A program made the translations under genes and the position numbers. A stretch of DNA of 64,000 nt, taken from assembly GCA_018882965.1 (NCBI GenBank), contig VEQY01000005.1:1-64000 (forward strand). The letters run 5' to 3'. The notes below the pieces were generated by a model that ran no database searches, had not been told where the DNA came from, and saw only the letters and a list, made by a program, of their open reading frames with translations. Positions 1 through 8,787 of the stretch are shown here, one piece after another. The stretch's first letter is position 1, and the number at the start of each line of letters is the position of its first letter. The DNA comes from Mycobacterium sp. (GTDB lineage: Bacteria; Actinomycetota; Actinomycetes; Mycobacteriales; Mycobacteriaceae).

Positions 1-1392
1 GCCCAGGGCGGAGCGGTGCTGATGATGCTGCCCGCCGTCGTGGTGCGCCTGCTCACCCGATCGGGCGCCCGCAGGTCACTGGACGGTTTCGTCATCGGCG
101 TGGTCGGCGTCCTGTCCTTCACCGCCGCAGCGACGTTCACCCGACTGGCCCCGCAGTTCGCCGCCGGGCCGGTCGCCTCGGGGCAGCCGGTCGAGTGGCT
201 GGTGGTCGAGGCCGGCATCCGCGGTGTGACCGTCCCGATCACCGCCGCGTGCGTGGGCGGGTTGTTCGGCGCCGCTCTGTGGTTCACCCGGCCCGCCGGC
301 GGTGGCCCGACGCGGCGCTGGACCCTGGTCGCGGCCCTGGGCGGCTTCGGTGCGGTCGCGGTGTCGGTGTACTCGATTCTCGGCGTGGTCGACGTCGCCG
401 GCCTGCCCCAGTTCCAGATGCTGGCCTGGCACGTCGCCCTGGCCCTGGTGGCCGTGATCACGCTGCGTATCGGACTGCAACTGGCTCTGTTGCATGAGGA
501 CCACGGACCAAACGCCCCGGATTCACCCTTGCTCTGCCTGCACTGTCGAACCGTGGTGCCCGACATGGCGTTCTGCCCGCTGTGTGGAGCCGCAGCCTGC
601 GCCTCCTCGTCGGAGTCCCGCGCCGAACGCCGCAACATCCGGCCGCTGCCGGCGGACCCCTCCCCCGGCGCCGGCGGGGAGGTCTGGCCCGGCTACGCGG
701 TGCCCGCCGCAACCTACACCTCGGCACAGTTGCCGCGAACCTCGAGCGCGCGCGTGGTGGGTATCTGGGCGGCATCAGTGACCGTTGTCGGTTTGACGGC
801 GGTGGCGGTGTCGGCGGTCATCGCCCAGCCGAGCGTGGTCTACAACTGCCCGCCGGACTGCGGCAGTCCGCCGGCCGGGATCCCGGTCACCACCAATCCG
901 CGATTCGCCGCACCCAGCGGCGACTTCTCCGTGGCCTACCCCGCGCAGGGCACCGCCTACGAACTGACGTTCGCCGACGACGGGGTGACCGCGCGCCATA
1001 CCGCCGGCGACCGCGGCGTGATGCGGCTGTGGGGTCAGCCGGCCCGAGGCCGCTCAGCCAAGGACGTCGCCGTCGACATCACGAAGACGACCTATCCCAA
1101 CGCCCGCACCGCCTATGAGATCCCCAACGCGATGGTCGGCTATCAGCCGGGGTACGGCGTCGTCGCCGACATCTGGCCGCAGGACGCGGACGCCAACTAC
1201 CGGCGACTGCGAGTGATGCTCCTGGTCGCGATCCGCAACGATCTGGCGCTGATCGCCGGCGCTGTCGGCCCCTTCCGCGAGTTCGGTCCCACCGTCGGAC
1301 CCGGGCGCCCGTCCGGGGCGAACCTGGAGATCGCCCAGGATCTGGGACGCTACGTCAACAGCTTCATGTGGCGGGGCGACCCGCCTCGGTGA
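1..1392 (+). CDS. Membrane protein with central zinc ribbon, 5' end cut by window edge
   Basis: The reading frame is open to base 1, so the true start probably lies outside the window; a GTG at 16 is the first in-window start. The visible N-terminal third is hydrophobic with about four membrane segments, and a DGFVIGV segment followed by a GLLF-like loop vaguely recalls the PrsW membrane protease fold. A CxxC-x9-CxxC zinc ribbon (Cys 174, 177, 187, 190 counted from the GTG) follows. After it come a Pro-rich linker, one more membrane helix near residue 255-275, and an extracytoplasmic C-terminal domain of about 170 residues that I do not recognise. It converges on the M15 peptidase gene with 6 bases between the stops. 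Function unknown; a membrane-anchored sensor or protease relative is only a guess. Confidence 0.7.
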   Translation, partial: AQGGAVLMMLPAVVVRLLTRSGARRSLDGFVIGVVGVLSFTAAATFTRLAPQFAAGPVASGQPVEWLVVEAGIRGVTVPITAACVGGLFGAALWFTRPAGGGPTRRWTLVAALGGFGAVAVSVYSILGVVDVAGLPQFQMLAWHVALALVAVITLRIGLQLALLHEDHGPNAPDSPLLCLHCRTVVPDMAFCPLCGAAACASSSESRAERRNIRPLPADPSPGAGGEVWPGYAVPAATYTSAQLPRTSSARVVGIWAASVTVVGLTAVAVSAVIAQPSVVYNCPPDCGSPPAGIPVTTNPRFAAPSGDFSVAYPAQGTAYELTFADDGVTARHTAGDRGVMRLWGQPARGRSAKDVAVDITKTTYPNARTAYEIPNAMVGYQPGYGVVADIWPQDADANYRRLRVMLLVAIRNDLALIAGAVGPFREFGPTVGPGRPSGANLEIAQDLGRYVNSFMWRGDPPR

Positions 1393-1398
1393 GCGGTG

Positions 1399-2037
1399 TC
1401 AGCCGAACTCGAAGTGCTGGTAGTCGACGGGGTCACGCCAGTGACCGCCCCAGCGCCAGCCGCGGTCGGTGAAGGCCGCCACCGCGGCGTCGCCGTCGTG
1501 CAGCAGGCCGAGGTCGTCTCGGGTGCGGTCGAGGTAGCGCCGCGCGGTGGCGGGCTGCAGATCCCCGGAGCCGTCGAGATAGGGGTTGACCAATGGGTTG
1601 AGGTCGACCGCCTGGCCGTAGGCGTGGCGCGACCAGGCCTCGCTGTGGGGCAGCCTGCGGCAGTTGAAGGCTGAGGTGTTGTTGTCGCGCATCGAGAGTT
1701 CGTCCTCGGCGTTCGGGTAGTACTCGACGGTGCGCATCCGCTCGATCGGATAGCGCTGCCGCAGCAGGTCACCGAAGATCGCGATCACGCTCTCGGCAAG
1801 ATCCTTGTGCACGACGAGTTGGCCGCGATGGATGCGGCCGTCGAATCCGAGATGGTCGATCTCGACGCGGCGCAACTGCTCCGGACCGATCGGGCACCCC
1901 GGCCGCCAGCTCGCGCCGAGGTCGGCCGCGCTGACCCGATAGGTGTGCATGGGCGTGGCCGACGCGGAGAGCTGCCCCGCGCACACCCCGCCGACGGCCA
2001 TGAGCGCCGCGGCAACCACGAGCCTCGGTGCGATCAC
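1399..2037 (-). CDS. Secreted M15-family peptidase (VanY-like D,D-carboxypeptidase)
   Basis: A 212-residue protein with an N-terminal hydrophobic signal (ending near the SASA residues around 25-28) and a C-terminal M15 metallopeptidase domain. The zinc-binding signature SRHAYGQAVDLNP and the terminal DYQHFEFG are both present, supplying the His, Asp and second His ligands of the family. Enzymes of this type cut D-Ala-D-Ala or related bonds in peptidoglycan outside the membrane. The GTG start at 2037 is 10 bases after the stop of the upstream PE-PPE-domain gene on the same strand, so the two are probably cotranscribed. A start a few codons further in (GTG at codon 7) cannot be excluded. The family call is solid; the physiological substrate is inferred. 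Confidence 0.85.
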   Translation of the reverse strand: MIAPRLVVAAALMAVGGVCAGQLSASATPMHTYRVSAADLGASWRPGCPIGPEQLRRVEIDHLGFDGRIHRGQLVVHKDLAESVIAIFGDLLRQRYPIERMRTVEYYPNAEDELSMRDNNTSAFNCRRLPHSEAWSRHAYGQAVDLNPLVNPYLDGSGDLQPATARRYLDRTRDDLGLLHDGDAAVAAFTDRGWRWGGHWRDPVDYQHFEFG

Positions 2038-2047
2038 AGTCCTTGAA

Positions 2048-3040
2048 TCACATCACGGCGGCGGCGCGACGCTGTGCAGCGCCACGCGCGGGCGTCGTTG
2101 CCGCGCGTGTCTCGATCGGCCGCTGGGCCGAGGATCGCCGGGGAGCCGCCGCGGCCCGCTCCGGTCGGCGATCCGGTCGCTGACCAGCCGGGGGCGGCAC
2201 CTCGGCTGCGGTGGGGTCGTTGCGCGCGTATCCGGCGTCGACGATCGACCTCAGCGGCTTTTCCAGCGCCGCGACGAGCGGCTCGGGAACGCCGATGTTA
2301 CGCAGCGGTGCGAGCAGCGGAAGCTTCTCGGTGGGCACGAGATAGGTGGTGGTGTGCCCGCCCAGCGAGTTCGTCGTGGCGGTGATGTTTCGTTCCGGCA
2401 CGGCCGTCAGGTCCAATCCGTCGGGCAGCAGTTCGTAGCGGCCGTGGACATAGATCACCCCGAGCAGAGCGTTGGCCAGGCTGATCAGATTCCACGGCCG
2501 GTCGGGAAAGTCGGCCCACCCGTCGTACTCGCCGGTGACGACGATGGCGTCATACGGTGTCTCGGGCACGGCGACCGGAGAGAGGCCGAGCACGGGGATG
2601 CGAAACGGGAGGAAACGCAGGATGCCACCCGGGCCGGTGGGGTCACCCACTGTGACGAAGGTCAGCCGGTCGGCATCCGGCCGCTGCTCGGCCGGGGTGG
2701 CCATCAGACGCTGCTTCTCGTACACCAGCGCGATCGCGCCCTGACTGAAGCCGGCGACCACCAGTGGACCGTCGGTGTCGGCGACCGCCTGCGCCACACC
2801 GGCCGCGGCCACCGCGATCGAGCGGTCCATTCCGAAGATCGCCGCCGGGTACGCGATGTCGACGACGGTGTCCCCGGCGAAGTAGTCGGGCAGCAGCTGC
2901 ACGGGACCGGGCGGCGTGTGTCCGATCTGGGTGCCGCTGACGGTGATCGCGGTCGCCCCCGGGGCGGGGGCGGCGGCGCCGAGCGCAATCAGCGCCGCGG
3001 CCGCGACGGCCACGGCAAACCTACGGATCACCGTTGCCAT
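2048..3040 (-). CDS. Secreted PE-PPE-domain alpha/beta hydrolase
   Basis: About 330 residues, beginning with a cleavable-looking signal (RRFAVAVAAAALIALGAA). It is followed by the PE-PPE C-terminal domain, a serine hydrolase fold related to cutinases. The nucleophile elbow reads GFSQGA and a GEYDGWADFPDRPWN segment carries the probable acidic residue; a His in YVHGRYE may complete the triad. There is no PE or PPE N-terminal domain, so this is a stand-alone hydrolase as is common in environmental mycobacteria. The C-terminus is a disordered Pro/Arg/Ala tail. I placed the start at the ATG at 3040 because an AGGA lies 6 bases before it and the signal peptide begins there; a longer frame to 3082 adds 14 unlikely residues. 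Known members hydrolyse short-chain esters; the substrate here is not predictable. Confidence 0.85.
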   Translation of the reverse strand: MATVIRRFAVAVAAAALIALGAAAPAPGATAITVSGTQIGHTPPGPVQLLPDYFAGDTVVDIAYPAAIFGMDRSIAVAAAGVAQAVADTDGPLVVAGFSQGAIALVYEKQRLMATPAEQRPDADRLTFVTVGDPTGPGGILRFLPFRIPVLGLSPVAVPETPYDAIVVTGEYDGWADFPDRPWNLISLANALLGVIYVHGRYELLPDGLDLTAVPERNITATTNSLGGHTTTYLVPTEKLPLLAPLRNIGVPEPLVAALEKPLRSIVDAGYARNDPTAAEVPPPAGQRPDRRPERAAAAPRRSSAQRPIETRAATTPARGAAQRRAAAVM

Positions 3041-3084
3041 GATATTCCTGTCCCCAAGCAACCACACCATGCGGTAAGTCACGG

Positions 3085-3090
3085 TTAAAT
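3085..3090 (+). promoter_or_regulatory. Candidate -10 element for a leaderless sulfatase transcript
   Basis: TTAAAT is followed by six bases and then the ATG at 3097, with no Shine-Dalgarno. This spacing matches mycobacterial leaderless promoters. Inferred from pattern only. Confidence 0.4.
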
Positions 3091-3096
3091 GCCGAC

Positions 3097-4521
3097 ATGG
3101 CGGATCGACCGAACATCCTGCTGCTGCTCACCGATGAGGAGCGCGAGCGCACCTGGTTCCCCGAACACGTCCGCTTCCCCAACCGGGAGCGACTGGCCGA
3201 TCGCGGGATGCGTTTCACCGATCACCATGTACATACGTTTCCGTGCACCCCGAGCCGGGCGACCATCCTCACCGGCCGCCACGCCGCCACCACGGGAATG
3301 TTCGACAACACCAACTTCGCCTGGCAGAAGCCGCTGGACCCGGCGATTCCGACGCTGGGTCGTCTGCTGTCCGACGCTGGTTACCGATGCGGGTACCTGG
3401 GCAAGTGGCACCTGGGCGGTGAGTCGCGCCGGAATGGATTGACGCCCTTCGGATTCGAGGACTGGAGGGCCCCCGACGCGCACGGGACCCCCTATCTCGG
3501 CCACTTCATCGACGGCCGCACCGCACGCCAGGCGGCCCGGTGGATCACGGATCACTCGGGCGACGAGCAACCGTGGGCGCTGGTGTGCTCCTTCGTCAAC
3601 CCCCACGACATCATGCTCTACCCGCGGTTCCGCAAGCCGCGCGTCCGCGACCACGGCGCGCAGCTGCCACCGAACTTCAACGACGACCTGAGAACCAAGC
3701 CGATCACGCAGCGCTACTGGCGGGTGACCTGCGACGTGACCGGCGGCGTTGTCACCAGCGAGAAAGCCTGGCTCCGGCTCATCAACGCGTATATCGACCT
3801 GAACCTCGAGGTCGATCGACACATCGGCACCGTGCTGGACGCCCTGGCGGCCTCCGGCGCCGAATCGAACACCCTGGTGCTCTGCACCTCCGACCACGGC
3901 GACCTGGCCGGCGCCCACGGGCTGCGTCAGAAGGCTGCCAACCTCTACCGGGAGAACGCCCAGGTGCCCCTCACCATGGCCTGGCCGGGGGTCATCCCGG
4001 CCGGCCGTTCCACCGGGCGGCTCTCCGGTGCCGTTGACCTGCTTCCCACCATCCTGTCAGCCGCGCGGACGCAGGCCCCGCCGCAGCTTCCCGGGCGCGA
4101 CCTCAGCCCGCTGTGGTCCGATGCCGAGCGCGCCGTTCGCGACGCCATTCTGATCACGAGCGACGCGTTCTCCAGCATGGGGCCCGCGGGACCGCACCGG
4201 GGATTCCTGCGCGGCATCATCACCGAGACGCACAAGTACGGCCGGTACTTCCGCCCCGGGGAGCAGCATCTGGGCCGCGCAGCGGCCGACCTGGAGCTCT
4301 ACGATCGCCGTGCGGACAACGCCGAGATGAGCAACCTCGCCTACCCTGGTGTCGGGGTGCCGGTCGCCGAATCTCTGGTCGACGATCTTGACCGTCGCCT
4401 CGATGCAGTGATCGCCACGGAGATCGGAGAAGACGACGTCGTACTGCCGATGCCCGAGACCCGACTGGCCGCTCTGGGTTACCTGTGGCGCCGCCGCGCG
4501 AAGTCCCAGCATGTCGCGTAA
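3097..4521 (+). CDS. Cytoplasmic sulfatase (arylsulfatase/choline-sulfatase type)
   Basis: A 474-residue type I sulfatase. The N-terminal metal-binding start is RPNILLLLTDEE, and the signature CTPSRATILTGRH places the cysteine that is converted to formylglycine at residue 50. A GKWHLGG block and a TSDHGDLAGAHGL block supply further metal and sulfate ligands. There is no signal peptide, so the enzyme should act in the cytoplasm on imported sulfate esters and needs a formylglycine-generating enzyme encoded elsewhere. It is divergent from the PE-PPE hydrolase gene, with 56 bases between the starts. The lipoprotein gene downstream begins 13 bases after its stop and may be cotranscribed. Length and motifs fit the family well; the natural substrate is unknown. 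Confidence 0.9.
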   Translation: MADRPNILLLLTDEERERTWFPEHVRFPNRERLADRGMRFTDHHVHTFPCTPSRATILTGRHAATTGMFDNTNFAWQKPLDPAIPTLGRLLSDAGYRCGYLGKWHLGGESRRNGLTPFGFEDWRAPDAHGTPYLGHFIDGRTARQAARWITDHSGDEQPWALVCSFVNPHDIMLYPRFRKPRVRDHGAQLPPNFNDDLRTKPITQRYWRVTCDVTGGVVTSEKAWLRLINAYIDLNLEVDRHIGTVLDALAASGAESNTLVLCTSDHGDLAGAHGLRQKAANLYRENAQVPLTMAWPGVIPAGRSTGRLSGAVDLLPTILSAARTQAPPQLPGRDLSPLWSDAERAVRDAILITSDAFSSMGPAGPHRGFLRGIITETHKYGRYFRPGEQHLGRAAADLELYDRRADNAEMSNLAYPGVGVPVAESLVDDLDRRLDAVIATEIGEDDVVLPMPETRLAALGYLWRRRAKSQHVA

Positions 4522-4534
4522 CCGGAGATGACCG

Positions 4535-5338
4535 ATGATCGTGAGACTGCTGCGAGTGGTGCTGGTCGTCCTGGCGGGCTTGGCAGCGGGCTGTAGCGTG
4601 ACCTCCGATCCGCCCCCCGCCGGAGCCCTGCCGGCCGACGACATGGTCTTCATGGTGATGACCGGGGGCGGAATGGTGCCTCCGCTGCTCTATGCCCTGC
4701 AGTCGCCATCCCTGGCCGTGTACGGCGACGGCCGGGTTCTCAGCGTCGTCGATCCGGTTGCGCGCCAACCGATTCCCGCCCGCTATGACGTGAGCCGGAT
4801 CGACCCCGCGACGGTGGCGTCGTTCGTTGCCGGCGTGCAGGCACGGGGTCTGATCAGCGCGGAGACCGACTTCGGCACACCGCGCTACACCGATCTCGGC
4901 ACGACGACGGTGCTGCTGGACGGCGAGCAGGGCCCCTCCGAGGTCAGGGTCTATGCCCTCAACGAACGGTTCGAGGCCAACCTGACCGCCGACCAGCAGG
5001 CCGCCCGCGCGGCACTGCGCGAGGTGATCGGCCAGGCCACCGGCCTGGCGGCAGGCGCCGACCGGACTCCCTTCCTGCCCGACCGGGTCCTGGTCTACGA
5101 GGTCACACCCGGACGCTCCAGTCAGCCCGCATCCGTGGCGTGGCCCGGCCCGAACCCGCAGACGTTCCTGTCTGCGACCGACCAACGGCGTGCCATCGCG
5201 TGCGGTGTGCTGACCGGCGAGGCGGCTCGTGCGGCCTATCAGGCCGCCCTGGACAACCCGGGAGCGTCATGGTTGGTCGACGGGTCGACGCGGATTCTTG
5301 CCGTCAATCCCCTGCCCCAACCCGCATCCTGTCCGTAA
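4535..5338 (+). CDS. Putative lipoprotein of unknown function
   Basis: A 267-residue protein starting with a basic, hydrophobic leader (MIVRLLRVVLVVLAGLAAGCS). The cysteine at about residue 21 follows an AAG and could be lipidated, although the -3 position is Ala rather than Leu, so the lipobox is weak. No enzymatic motif is recognised in the remaining domain. GGAG lies 8 bases before the ATG. It is 13 bases downstream of the sulfatase gene, so an envelope role linked to sulfate-ester handling is possible but unproven. Confidence 0.75.
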   Translation: MIVRLLRVVLVVLAGLAAGCSVTSDPPPAGALPADDMVFMVMTGGGMVPPLLYALQSPSLAVYGDGRVLSVVDPVARQPIPARYDVSRIDPATVASFVAGVQARGLISAETDFGTPRYTDLGTTTVLLDGEQGPSEVRVYALNERFEANLTADQQAARAALREVIGQATGLAAGADRTPFLPDRVLVYEVTPGRSSQPASVAWPGPNPQTFLSATDQRRAIACGVLTGEAARAAYQAALDNPGASWLVDGSTRILAVNPLPQPASCP

Positions 5339-5387
5339 CGCGGCGCGGACCGGCGGATCACCATCGCGGTGTGTTTGGATTACCCGC

Positions 5388-6491
5388 GTGGAAAGCGTGT
5401 TCAAGGCTCTTCTCGCCCTCAAGGAGCGGGGACTTCTTCCCGATCCAATTTTCCGGCTGCTGGTACGCCGGATGTGCGGCGCGTGGATGAACACGCTGGA
5501 GTGCGGCGGCGATCTCGACGAGCAGGCCTTCTACAAGAAGAAGTACTTCGACAAGTTGCGCGTCAGCGCAGCGGCCACCCACCAGGCCGACGCGAACACG
5601 CAGCACTACGAGGTTCCGACCCGCTTCTTCGAGGTGATGCTCGGTCCCCTGCTGAAGTATTCGTGCTGTCTTTTCCCGCAGCCCTCGACCAGCCTGGCCG
5701 ACGCCGAGCTCGCGATGCTGAGGCTCTTCCTCGAGGAGCGACTGCAGCTCAGCGAGATCATCACCACCCGCGGTCAGATCCGGGTGCTCGACCTCGGCTG
5801 CGGCTGGGGCTCCCACGGCGGCTACATATTGGACAACTACGACGGGGCGCATGTCACGTTCCTGTCGAACAGCGCGACGCAGCAGGACTTCATCTCGGCC
5901 CGAAACCGCAAACACTCGGGCCGTTTCACCACCGTCAAGGCCGACGCCAGTTCCTTCGACGATCCTTCGTTCACCGAGGGGTTCGACGTCATCGTCTCGT
6001 GCGAGATGCTCGAGCACATGAAGAACTACGAAGTGGTGCTCAAGCGGGTCAGTTCGTGGCTCAAGCCCGAGGGTCGCATGATGGTGCAGATCCTCGGCAA
6101 CCGGCGCTTCGCCTACGACTTCAAGACCACCGACTGGATGGGGAAGTACTTCTTCGCCGGCGGGACGATGCCGAGCCGGGATCTGTTCGAAAACTTCCTG
6201 CCGCCTGAACTGAGGCAGACCCGGGTCTGGGACATCAACGGCAGCCACTACAGCCGAACCCTCGAGGCCTGGCTGCGCAAACTCGACGACGACCGCGAGG
6301 AGTGCCTGCGGATCCTGCAGGACGGGCCGACGCCCGCGCCGATCGCGCTGGAGCGCTGGCGGATGTTCCTGTTGTTCTGCTCCGAGGTGTTCGGCTACGG
6401 CGGGGGTGACGAGTGGATGGTCTTCCACTATCTGTTCGAGAAGTCGCTGTTCGAGAAGTCACCCGCGACGATCCGGCCCGGGGCGGGATAG
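5388..6491 (+). CDS. SAM-dependent methyltransferase, CFA synthase/coclaurine N-methyltransferase-like
   Basis: A 367-residue class I methyltransferase. The SAM motif VLDLGCGWGSHGGY sits near residue 128-142, and a CEMLEHMKNY block and a FAGGTMPSRDL segment follow. That combination is characteristic of the branch of the cyclopropane synthase superfamily that includes plant coclaurine N-methyltransferase, rather than of the CmaA/MmaA mycolate enzymes. The GTG at 5388 was chosen because homologous sequence begins there; the frame remains open further upstream but only in the antisense-like overlap with the lipoprotein gene. The gene converges on the carotenoid desaturase gene with 3 bases between the stops. 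The substrate is unknown; a lipid or carotenoid-related role is speculation from position. Confidence 0.85.
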   Translation: MESVFKALLALKERGLLPDPIFRLLVRRMCGAWMNTLECGGDLDEQAFYKKKYFDKLRVSAAATHQADANTQHYEVPTRFFEVMLGPLLKYSCCLFPQPSTSLADAELAMLRLFLEERLQLSEIITTRGQIRVLDLGCGWGSHGGYILDNYDGAHVTFLSNSATQQDFISARNRKHSGRFTTVKADASSFDDPSFTEGFDVIVSCEMLEHMKNYEVVLKRVSSWLKPEGRMMVQILGNRRFAYDFKTTDWMGKYFFAGGTMPSRDLFENFLPPELRQTRVWDINGSHYSRTLEAWLRKLDDDREECLRILQDGPTPAPIALERWRMFLLFCSEVFGYGGGDEWMVFHYLFEKSLFEKSPATIRPGAG

Positions 6492-6494
6492 CCG

Positions 6495-7991
6495 CTAGCC
6501 CGCCGACGCCAGACCCAGGTCGCGGCTCAGGCAGTCGGCGGCGGCCAGACCGGACAGTGCCACCATCGGCAGTCCGCCGCCGGGGTGGGCGCTGCCGGAA
6601 GCGAGGTAGAGGCCCGGCACACCGGCCACCCGGTTGGGCGGGCGTTTGAACGCGGCCAGCCGGTCGTTGCTGGCCGCACCGTAGAGGGCTCCGCGACTGC
6701 CCGGGAACTCCGAGGCAAGGTCGGTCGGAGTGCGTCGCCAGACCAGGACGTCGCCGTCGGTCCACAGACCCGCCGCCCGGATCCGCTGCTCGACGGCGGC
6801 CTCCAACGCGGTCCAGGCCTGCGGCGCCCGCGGCCCGTCGGCCGGCTCCGCGGGCGCGTTGGCCATCACGAACACCGGCTCGGCGTCCACCCAGCCCTCC
6901 AGTCCGTGGCAGCGCTCCTGGGCGCACAGGTACACCGTCGGATCGGTCGGCGGACGGTCGTGATCGACGATGTCGGCGAACTCCGCGTCGTAGTCGGCGG
7001 AGAACAGCACCTCGTGCGGCAGCCGTTCGATCCCGCGGGCTGCACGCAGCGCGGCCGTCCACCCCGACATCGAGGGCGCCGAGACCGCGGGCAGATGCGC
7101 GGCGACCGGCGGGGCGCCGTCGCGCAGCCACCCCACATCGGCGTTGACCACCCCCGCCCGGCCCCGCCGCACGGCTCCCCCGGCCAGAATCAGGCCCGCC
7201 ACCGCGCCGCCCTCGACCAGCACCCGGTCAACGGTGACTCCGCACTCGATCACGCCGCCGCGGGATTCAATGGCCGCGACCAGTGCGGCCACCAGCGCGT
7301 GGATGCCGCCCTGGACGCCATAGCCTCCCAGGGTCAGTTCGATGTGGGCGATGCAGTTCAGCGTGGCCGGGGCCCGGCGGGGGTCGCTGCCGTTGTAGGT
7401 GGCGTATCGGCGCAGCAGCAGTCGCAGGTGCGGCTCGCGGACATGGCTGTCGATGGCCGCGGCCATGCTGTGCAGAGGATCGATGGCCCGCAGCGCTCGG
7501 GGATGGCGCACGGCGTGGCCGACCATCGCCGGCCAGGTTGGGGCCGGGCCCATGACGAAATGCGGGGCGGCGGCCGCCCAGATCCGGCGGCTGTAGTCGA
7601 GGAAGGACGCGAGTTCGGCTTCGGCGGCCGGACCGAGGACGCGGCGGACGTTGGCGAGGGTGTCGGCGGGGTCGTGCGCCACCTCCAGCACGCAGCCGTC
7701 CGGGTAGCGGTAGCGGAATCCGGGGTCGAGACGACGCAACTGCACCTCGTCCTCGAAGCGACGGCCGGCCCGGGCGAACACGTCGGCGAACACCTCAGGC
7801 AGGGTCAGCACACTGGGCCCGGTTTCGATCGTGATCCCGTCCACCTCGACGGTCCCGGCCTTGCCCCCCGGACGCGAACCGGCCTCCAGCAGCCGCACCG
7901 GCAGTCCCCGCGCAGCCAGAGCCAGCGCCGCGGTCAGGCCGCCGACACCGGCACCGACCAGCAGAATCTCCGCTCCGCGCTCAGTCGGCAC
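6495..7991 (-). CDS. CrtD-like 1-hydroxycarotenoid 3,4-desaturase (phytoene desaturase superfamily)
   Basis: A 498-residue flavoprotein with an N-terminal FAD-binding motif (GAGVGG, residues 13-18) and an adjacent RLLEAGSRPGGKAG segment. The C-terminal FAD block reads GLYLASGSAHPGGGLPM. The RYATYNGSDPRRAPATLN segment resembles the RYATYVG-SP-APATL block of CrtD, the desaturase that acts after 1,2-hydration, more than the corresponding CrtI region. The CrtD assignment is therefore favoured over CrtI. It is the last gene of a four-gene operon; its GTG start overlaps the acyltransferase stop by 11 bases, so translation is probably coupled. Predicted role: introduce the 3,4 double bond into a hydroxylated acyclic carotenoid end. 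Superfamily certain, exact reaction inferred. Confidence 0.85.
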   Translation of the reverse strand: MPTERGAEILLVGAGVGGLTAALALAARGLPVRLLEAGSRPGGKAGTVEVDGITIETGPSVLTLPEVFADVFARAGRRFEDEVQLRRLDPGFRYRYPDGCVLEVAHDPADTLANVRRVLGPAAEAELASFLDYSRRIWAAAAPHFVMGPAPTWPAMVGHAVRHPRALRAIDPLHSMAAAIDSHVREPHLRLLLRRYATYNGSDPRRAPATLNCIAHIELTLGGYGVQGGIHALVAALVAAIESRGGVIECGVTVDRVLVEGGAVAGLILAGGAVRRGRAGVVNADVGWLRDGAPPVAAHLPAVSAPSMSGWTAALRAARGIERLPHEVLFSADYDAEFADIVDHDRPPTDPTVYLCAQERCHGLEGWVDAEPVFVMANAPAEPADGPRAPQAWTALEAAVEQRIRAAGLWTDGDVLVWRRTPTDLASEFPGSRGALYGAASNDRLAAFKRPPNRVAGVPGLYLASGSAHPGGGLPMVALSGLAAADCLSRDLGLASAG

Positions 7992-8787
7992 GGGGTCCGC
8001 CTCGGCCGGGCAGCCGCCAGCGCGCCGGTGTGACCAGCGGGACGAACCCGGGCAGCGGGTCGTGGGGATGGGTGCGGGCGCGCCGTCCGTCAGTGGCTGC
8101 CCGCGCGGCGGCGTCGATCGCCTCGAGTCCGTCCAGCAGCGCACCCTCGACTGCGGGCAGCAGCACGTGCGCTCCGACGTCCGCGCCGGGGATCGGCGCG
8201 GAGAAACGCACGATCGCCGCGGGGCGGCTCCGCTCCAAGAACACATAGTTGATGCTGACCGTGACGAGGTCGACCGGATTGCTGGCGTGCATGGTCTGCA
8301 GACCGGGCTTGAGATCCAGCGGCCGCAGGTGCGCCGGGCGCTGACGCCCCTGCGGGAACATCCACAGGCAGCGGCCGGGCCGGTCCAGCAGAGCGACTGA
8401 GTGCTCCAGGCACTCCCGGCTGCGGTCGGGGCTGCTGCGGTCCAGCGGCAGGGCGCCGAGCCAGCCGAGGAACGGCAGCTTGCGCAGATTGCGGGCATCC
8501 ATCACCGCCCAGCCGAGCCCGCCCAGCGCCTGGTCGAGCACCACCAGCAGCAGCGCATCCCACCAGGCGACGTGGTTGGCCACGAAGACCAGCGGGCGGG
8601 CGGCCAGGGCGGCGCGGGTTTCGTCCAGTCCGGACACCCAGACGCCGTCCAACTCGCGGGAGACCCGGCGCCGGACGTAGCCGCGGGCGACGGCGAGCAC
8701 GGCCGGGCGGCGGGTGTCGCCGGCGCGGGTCAGAGCCTGCCGGTCGGCGCGACCGTCCCGAACGGCGTCGGGCGCGTCGGGATTCAC
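7981..8787 (-). CDS. PlsC-type acyltransferase, probably acylating a carotenoid glycoside (CruD-like)
   Basis: A 268-residue acyltransferase with the catalytic NH-x4-D box (NHVAWWD, His72 and Asp77). It also has a downstream MFPQGRQ block corresponding to the FPEGTRS substrate-binding motif of glycerol-phosphate acyltransferases. No lipid-synthesis genes are adjacent. It sits between the glycosyltransferase and the CrtD-like desaturase and overlaps the glycosyltransferase stop as GTGA at 8784-8787. By analogy with CruD, which adds a fatty acyl group to chlorobactene glucoside in green sulfur bacteria, it most likely esterifies the sugar of a glycosylated carotenoid. The fold is clear; the acceptor and acyl donor are inferred from context. 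Confidence 0.82.
   Translation of the reverse strand: MNPDAPDAVRDGRADRQALTRAGDTRRPAVLAVARGYVRRRVSRELDGVWVSGLDETRAALAARPLVFVANHVAWWDALLLVVLDQALGGLGWAVMDARNLRKLPFLGWLGALPLDRSSPDRSRECLEHSVALLDRPGRCLWMFPQGRQRPAHLRPLDLKPGLQTMHASNPVDLVTVSINYVFLERSRPAAIVRFSAPIPGADVGAHVLLPAVEGALLDGLEAIDAAARAATDGRRARTHPHDPLPGFVPLVTPARWRLPGRGGPRAD

Noticed and set aside
5229..5387. A longer N-terminus for the methyltransferase
   Set aside because: The extra 53 codons overlap the lipoprotein gene and show no homology; GTG 5388 fits the family start.
6495..7991. Naming the carotenoid flavoprotein CrtI (phytoene desaturase)
   Set aside because: The RYATYNGSDP...APATLN segment and pairing with a CrtC-like hydratase fit CrtD better, and no phytoene synthase gene is nearby.
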